Shown here piece by piece: positions 57,980-64,000 of a stretch of 64,000 bases of DNA (position 1 is the first letter of the stretch; each line of letters begins with the position of its first letter). Below the pieces are notes generated by a model that saw only the letters and a program-made list of their open reading frames with translations, was not told the DNA's origin and did no database searches. Made by a program: the position numbers and the translations under genes. The DNA is from Schistosoma haematobium (taxonomy: Eukaryota; Platyhelminthes; Trematoda; Strigeidida; Schistosomatidae), in contig NC_067197.1 in the NCBI RefSeq assembly GCF_000699445.3, positions 7,694,152 to 7,758,151 of the forward strand, written 5' to 3'.

Positions 57980-60900
57980 AGTTAGTTTGTAACAGCTTAG
58001 GTTGGTTGGTTAAGAGTTGACCTTAAACAACTAAGCATATGTAAAAACAGTATAGTCCAAGTATTCATTCACTTCCTTGTTTTGTATAAGCGTTATATTT
58101 CCTATTATCTTATATTGAATGTTGAGAGGCTCTTTGTCTGAACAAATAATCCCACGGTCCACTGTGACTGCACGAAGGTCTAAATAAAGACCTATTCACT
58201 ACTTGTCTGGTTTCTTCTATCAGTAGCACGAGGGTTACCTAAAGGCATGAAAAGTTTTCTACGGGATGGAATCGCTAATCCCACGCCCAACCCTCCTCCT
58301 TTATCCGGGCTCGGTACCGGCAGTAGCCCATGAAGGGTTCCGGGTGGAGATTTTGTGTATTTACTGCATCAACAAAGACACCCGGTCTACTTTAGCTTCA
58401 ATTATTTCAGTTAATGCTTAAACTTTTCTTCAAGTCCAACCTGTGGTACGCTTTTTTAGTTGATCCTCACACTAGTGATTATTTCGTGTGTATTGTTCGA
58501 TTTCTTCACCCTTTCAATCTGTTTACAATGTTCGGTTGTACCTGTGAGTGTGGAAAGCCAAATCGATTTTCCCCCGTGGAGAAAGGAATCTTGTGTGGTG
58601 AGTGTAAAAAGTGGTTCCACAGGAAGTGAGTCTGTTTAAAACTACCTTATCCAAAAAATCCTCGATGCATAATTCCCATTGGCTTTGTATGTTTTTCTGT
58701 CCGGGTAAGACATTACTGATGCAATAGATGTTGGGCATTCCTTCGTTGGTCAGTAAGAATGTTGACAGTGTTCGCACCAGTAACTCGAGTACTGGCAATG
58801 AGGAATGTGCCATTCTAACACAGGAAGAAACAGACGCTCGACTGAGAAACATGGTAAAGGAAGATCTCTCCTGAAACAAGCAAGACGTGAAGTACCACTG
58901 AATATTGGTCGTCACGATTTTAAAGTAGTGCTTGAAGATCCGGATAAACTGTCACCGTTCCAAGTAGTCCCGATGTGACTTTCCTGACTGATGAGGAATG
59001 GACGATTGTACGGAAGCAAAGAAGAGAATGAAAAAAAACAAGGCAGCACTTGCGGGGTTGGTAAATCTCCGGTAGATTCCCATTCTGCATCACAAAATAT
59101 ACTGCAAAAGTCTGAAAGTAAGACCTGACTTACCCCTAGCGTGCATGGAAAAGGCTTGATCTCATCGAATACTATTGTGGGTGATTTGCTGGAATCAACC
59201 GACCGTGATCCAAAATTAGACACGCTCAGGATTTCGAAAAGATCGGAGCACTTATTCGTGGCATTTATGTAGGAAAACTGATAAGAATAAGTAAGAGGAC
59301 TGACGAAAATATTGAATCTTGACCGTATGGACTACGAAAGGTAATCCTAGGGTGGGTAGAACAACGAAATATTTTGTTAAGTAATGTATATAGTATATAA
59401 TCAAAAGGAAGGCGGCACTAGCTGAACTAGAAATGAGTCGACAAAGTAGTGAAGGAAATCTCCACTTAATGGGTTTACAAGCAGTCAGGTCTCGGAAGCG
59501 AATGCTACCAAGGCCTGGATGGATAGGTCATTCTCTTCAGATATCTTATATTGCGGATACACGTACTCTGGCGAATGAATTCCAAGAACCAGGAGTATAG
59601 CTGATGAATTAAGGCTACTCATCGTAGCTCTCACTGAAACGTAGTTAGTCCAAGACGTTTACGTCAATCTAGGCTTATCGGGATACAGCTACTTAAGAGA
59701 TGATGGGAATAAAGTCAGGTAAGGAAATGGAGCCTTTTTATACATAGTTAATAATATAAACATTTGTTCCTTTGCTTGTGAATCCCATGATTGCAGAACT
59801 TGTGAAACCATTATTTCTGAACTCACTTTTCAATGTTGTACATTTATACTCGGCGTCATACATCGTAGCACAATCTGCTTAGCTGACGACTTTATTTTAA
59901 AACACATCTTTGAAGTAAAAATAATTGATGCACCCGATATTAGTTTGACAGAGATGGCCAGCATAGGATCTGTAAACGCTTTCGACAGTAGGTTCCTAAT
60001 GACGGGAATCGAGCATGCTTTGGTATAGCATGTACCTGAACCCACGGGTTTTGGTTCCAACTAAGGGTCTTTCTCGTCAGACTTCGTGTTCATTGATACG
60101 ACTCAGTATTCTGCCCTCCTAAATATTTTCCGCCGTTAGTAAATAGCGATCACACCTTTGTCTTTCATGTTTAGAGTTTGTGACACAGTACATAATCAAG
60201 CCAGTTCTCACTTAAATGTGTGGACAGCAGAAAAATCAATCATTCAGGAGTGCGTCAAAATAACGAAATGGTCAGTAATTACTAGCTCATAAGTTGAAGA
60301 AGCATGTTTCGTGCTTAAAGACACAGTTAGTTTAGTCACATCCCTGTTTTTACCATGCTTAGTACCACGCAGACCAAATAACCGTCTACTGTGGATAATT
60401 AGACAGGTCAAGAAACTTCTTAGACGTGGGTAAAAGCATTGTGGCATGTCCATCTCTATAGTCTGTCTACAACACAGATTCATTTGTTGCAAGACCAGAA
60501 ACGCTTGCAAAGCGTTGATAAGTCAAGCTAGACATTCACGTAAAAACAATTGGTTAGGGATTGTGAAAATAGTTCGAAAAGGTTTTTCTCAGAGATGAAG
60601 AAGAAAACTCAGAGAAGTGATGGAATCCTATCACTTGGTACAACGAAATTCGTTGGTATCAACAAGAAATGATGTTGTGAAAGCTGAGGCCCCATCTGTA
60701 TATTTTAGTAAAGTGCTCTCTACCGACGATAGTGAAAGACCAACAGTTAATCGTGATAATGGCAGATTGACGAAGAATCATGAGGTTATTAAGAAAGGAC
60801 TTGTCTTACCACTACCACAACATCTCAAACCAGATATGTTCAATGGTCCTGACGATAGTTATCCCAGGATTATGAAAACCCTGATGGATATAAGTGATGA

Positions 60901-61000
60901 ACCTCTGGAAATACTGTCTGATTTGTCTTCGCGGCTATATAGACCGTCTAGAGGCCGGAGAAACACAATGATGAGTTAAGTTTAGGAAGAGGGTAGTAGG
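57980..61000 (+). pseudogene. Decayed CR1-like LINE with N-terminal PHD-like finger
   Basis: 58,528-58,625 encodes a Cys-rich finger (CTCECGKPNRF, then ILCGECKKWFH), as in first ORFs of CR1-type LINEs. Endonuclease relics follow at 59,610-60,180 (IVALTETWL.QDVYVNLGLS, LSGYSYLRDDGN, VFIDTTQYSALL, NSDHTFVFHV). A linker and the start of RT lie at 60,620-60,960 (APSVYFSKVLSTDDSERPTV, KPDMFNGPDDSYPRIMKTL). Stops are frequent. The sequence is lost after about 60,980. The left part (57,985-58,140) has a related copy at 62,157-62,300. Confidence 0.65.
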
Positions 61001-61089
61001 GACTCACTCAGTAACTAATAACCCCCTAGTCTGTGATAGTATTGATTCTCAGCCACATATTTCTTGAAACTGAACGTACGATGGCTGTG

Positions 61090-62480
61090 AAGATTCACAT
61101 TCAACATGTCACTCCTAGAGAAGGTCAAAAATGGTGAACACGCGAACACTGAATGGAAATGGCATGTCTCGGTCACACACGGGTGGTCACTTTATGTAAT
61201 CTCTTGCTTCTTGTATTCAATATATTACTGTCTTTGTAACAGAAAGAGGACGATGAAAATCCCTCCGCAGCATTTTTGTTGGCCAGTACTGTCATTTGAT
61301 TGTTTCTTCTCCCTTTCGTGTATTTTAGTCTTTGTTCAGATCTCGTTTAGCCACAACTTTTGTTCTTCAGTCTTCCTCTTCTGAGCTTTTATTATGTGAT
61401 TTTAACTGAAGACTTATCTTTTGTTACTTAACTTTCTATTGCATGTTGCCGGACTATCGACAGTAAGGTTGCGTTTGTGTGTGGCATGGTTCAGTGTGTG
61501 GCTGTTAACCTTTTGACAGTATGCTTGCGAGGATTGCTGGAATCCTTGCAGATAGATATTTGGTTCCATCTTGTTGCGAGTATTTTTATTGATTCTCAAG
61601 CATCGAACCCTTTGGTAATAACTGTTTCTTTTATTGTTTAGCGCGCTACTTTGTGTTAGAGAAACTTTTGATTGTATAGCACAGGCTGTACCGCTTGAGG
61701 TATTTTGTGTTTTTGACATAATTTGTTCTATTTCCTAAATTGAAACCGTCTAAATTGAGCACAGAGTTTGTGTTTTGACATAGTTTAATACGAGTATCGC
61801 AAAAACTCTTCGTACGCTATACAGAAGAACGTAGTCTGACCTATTCGAACAAATTTTGGTCCGTCAGTCCTGCGTTCAAACCGAATATTGGCAGTTCGGT
61901 CATTACACTCTTCCTAGCACAAATATGTTCTTCACAAGTGTTAGACGACATATTGCCGGCTGCCACAATGGGACGAGTCAGTGTAGACCACGTAAGGTCT
62001 GACAGAGTAGGTAATCACATCTTGGCAAATACACAATTTTGGTATTAGGTTTATTATTATAGTAGGAAGGATAAATGTAATAATATCGAACTAGACCATA
62101 ATTCTACCGAATTCAGGATGCGCATTTTATCATATTCCAGAATATTTAGATGGATGTACCTGTAACAACTTGGGTTTTTGGGTTAAGATTTGACTGCAGA
62201 TACCCAAGTAAATGTCAGAACAATATGGCTCAGATATTCATTCACTCCCTTTTTTGTACAGGCATTACATTTTCTACTACTTTATACCGAACGTTGAAAA
62301 AGCTTCGTGTGCTTGAAGAAAATAGCTGTGCTGGGAAGAGAGTGATATATTGAATACAAGAAGCAAGAGATTACATAAAGTGACCACCCGTGTGTGACCG
62401 AGACATGCCATTTCCATTCAGTGTTCGCGTGTTCACCATTTTTGACCTTCTCTAGGAGTGACATGTTGAATGTGAATCTT
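61090..62480. repeat. Perfect 136-bp inverted repeat with ~1.12-kb spacer
   Basis: The arms 61090-61225 and 62345-62480 are exact reverse complements, ending outward in AAGATTCACATTCAACATG. The first mismatch is at the inner edge (ATATTAC against ATATCAC), after which similarity fades. The spacer has no gene that I recognise. Confidence 0.9.
62157..62300 (+). repeat. Diverged copy of the CR1-like 5' region
   Basis: TGTAACAACTTGGGTTTTTG and ATATTCATTCACTCCC match, with divergence, sequence at about 57,985-58,140 upstream of the PHD-finger LINE. This suggests a second fragment of the same LINE's 5' untranslated region. Confidence 0.5.
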
Positions 62481-62779
62481 TTCAGTTATTGTGAGTTTGG
62501 TTTCAAGAGTAGTGTGATTGAGGTGTATAGCACTAAAGACACACACAAGGCGCATAAATTTAGTAGAACGAGAACCCACACGTGTACATGTGCTTAAATT
62601 GGCAATGTCGGATGAAAAGAATACAGTTATTATGAAAGTAGTGATGAATCAATGTTGCGTACCGTCTGAGTAACTATTGTTCAGAAGCTAGTAAGTATCA
62701 TGTAAATATGTACTTGCACTGGGAACTACATGCTAAAACAAACTCTCGTGAGTAATATTTTATCGAAAATAAAGAAGGG

Positions 62780-62850
62780 GTTTAATGTAGTTCATAGGAT
62801 ACCCTGGATCCATGTTTCGTGCTATCTGGGACGAGTCAGCAAGGCGTGCG
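62780..62850 (-). mobile_element. SINE-like fragment with hammerhead relic
   Basis: The minus strand reads CCTTG, CTGACTC (expected CTGACGA), GTCCC...GCAC, GAAAC, then ATCCAGGG. It is from the same family as the element at 42.9 kb. The core GA is replaced by TC, so it is inactive. A (TAA)-like run follows at 62,855-62,870. Confidence 0.6.
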
Positions 62851-62870
62851 CGTGATAATAATAATAATAT

Positions 62871-64000
62871 ATTTCTGTATTAGCAGGTACACGCCATTTT
62901 TACAGGCATGATCTATAAATTACAATATTTGTTGGCGCACAGCGTGCTTCCCAACTTATTAAGTTTATAGATGTTATAAAGTAGACTGGTAGAGGGCTCG
63001 CTGTGCACCATGACCTTGAGGAGATGCGTACGTCAAGTTTGTTTCAGACGCCAGAAGTTCCATAGATGTGCCTTCAGAACAAGATTCTAAAGAAAAAAAG
63101 AGAAACAGAAGAGCAGCAAGGCACTTGCAGTAGAAAAGACAGAAGCATAGTAAATTAGATTAAATTCATATTATCTCTTGTTAGAGTGAAATGAAGTCAG
63201 AGGCTCCATATAAGAGAATGTAGTATTAAAGAACAATGACCTATTGTCTAATTTTTTCTTCTCTTTTTTGTCCATCCGATGCCGGCCACACAATCCTAAT
63301 GTAAACGTCCGAGTTAGCATGCTATAAGTTGTCTTAGTAGAATAGATAATCCAGCATAAAATTGGAAACATGAGTCTGAGTGGTGAGCGTAGGAACACAA
63401 TCTATATCACAGATTGATTGACTTATTCTCAATCATAAAGAGTCTGGAACATGCAAAATGTTCTGCCCCACAAACACGGGTGGATTCAAGTCATCGCCAT
63501 CACCATCAATGCTTGCTGGTCAGTAACTCCACCCTCCCTCCTTTTGTGATGTAAGGCTCATTTAAGCTTATTTTTGAATATATGTCATACCTCACATAAC
63601 CCTCTGTGTTTCACATCGTGTTGGAAAACACTATTTCTATAAGTACCATTTTACAAGTTTATCAGACAGTTACAAGTTATGGACTGTGGGTAAGACATCG
63701 ATGCAGTGCTTTAATGGACTATAGTACAAAGTATAGTTTCCCAGTTAGAGTATAAGCATAAAGAAGGGTTTAATGCAGGATAGTTGTTTGTTAAAGCAGG
63801 CGGAAAAGTATAGAAGTATATGAATTGTAAATAAGGTAAGGAGTGGAGAAATAGTATTAATTGCTAGTCAACATAGTGTACAGAAGAGTAAAAAGTTAAT
63901 AAAGAATAAACAGGAAGAAACTCACACTAACTTGGTGCTGGTTTTATTTTGTGTTGTCCCAACCAGCTGATGGGTAACAGGCACTATAGATGCGAAACCA
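62871..64000. other. Right-edge region, no gene identified
   Basis: No convincing exon, RNA gene or transposon protein was seen. Compositional patches (for example around 63,460-63,540, and AATAAACAGG near 63,905) suggest dispersed repeats that I cannot name. Confidence 0.35.

Noticed and set aside
63700..63975. Possible LTR end at the right edge (GGGTAACA)
   Set aside because: The sequence after it does not begin with a TGG primer site, and no partner is visible.

Overview
The window looks like nuclear DNA of a schistosome or close trematode relative. The sequence is AT-rich and intron-rich, with introns of 32-35 bp in the 5' part of one gene. Its repeats are ones I associate with Schistosoma: SR2/Perere-type RTE LINEs, CR1/Jockey-type LINEs, CsRn1/Kabuki-type Ty3/gypsy elements, and SINE-like elements with tRNA-like sequence and Sm-alpha-type hammerhead ribozymes. 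The species is inferred; nothing in the window is species-diagnostic.

Layout. (1) About 1.4-11.6 kb, minus strand: the 5' end of a gene I read as RanBP2/Nup358-like. Twelve exons join in phase into 836 codons without a stop and run off the left edge. One large intron holds an internally deleted RTE element. (2) 12.4-15.4 kb: a decayed gypsy copy, one unexplained coding-looking stretch and an RTE endonuclease relic. (3) 15,616-34,633: the main feature, a 19 kb head-to-tail array of one truncated gypsy-type retrotransposon. It has ten 407-bp LTRs alternating with nine ~1.66-kb internal regions. The whole block is bounded by one 4-bp direct repeat, TACT, as for a single insertion that later expanded. 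(4) 35-38 kb: an RTE 3' fragment, SINE-like elements and AT-rich DNA. (5) 38.7-47.5 kb, plus strand: exons of a gene I do not recognise, whose 42-codon exon is duplicated, with a foldback/SINE element between the copies. The introns carry several SINE-like elements, one with a nearly complete hammerhead ribozyme. (6) 49.7-55.3 kb: an old minus-strand LINE split by a younger plus-strand CR1-like LINE. (7) 55.3-55.9 kb: a solo LTR of the array's family, with its own 4-bp TSD (GGTT), inside one arm of a perfect 20-bp inverted repeat. (8) 56-64 kb: relics of a BEL/Pao element, an RTE element and a CR1-like LINE, plus a perfect 136-bp inverted repeat with a 1.1-kb spacer.

The two genes are divergent, RanBP2-like to the left and the unknown gene to the right, with the array between them. 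Nearly everything else is transposon-derived. Gene models rest on splice sites, phase continuity and remembered family features; no alignment or transcript data were available.
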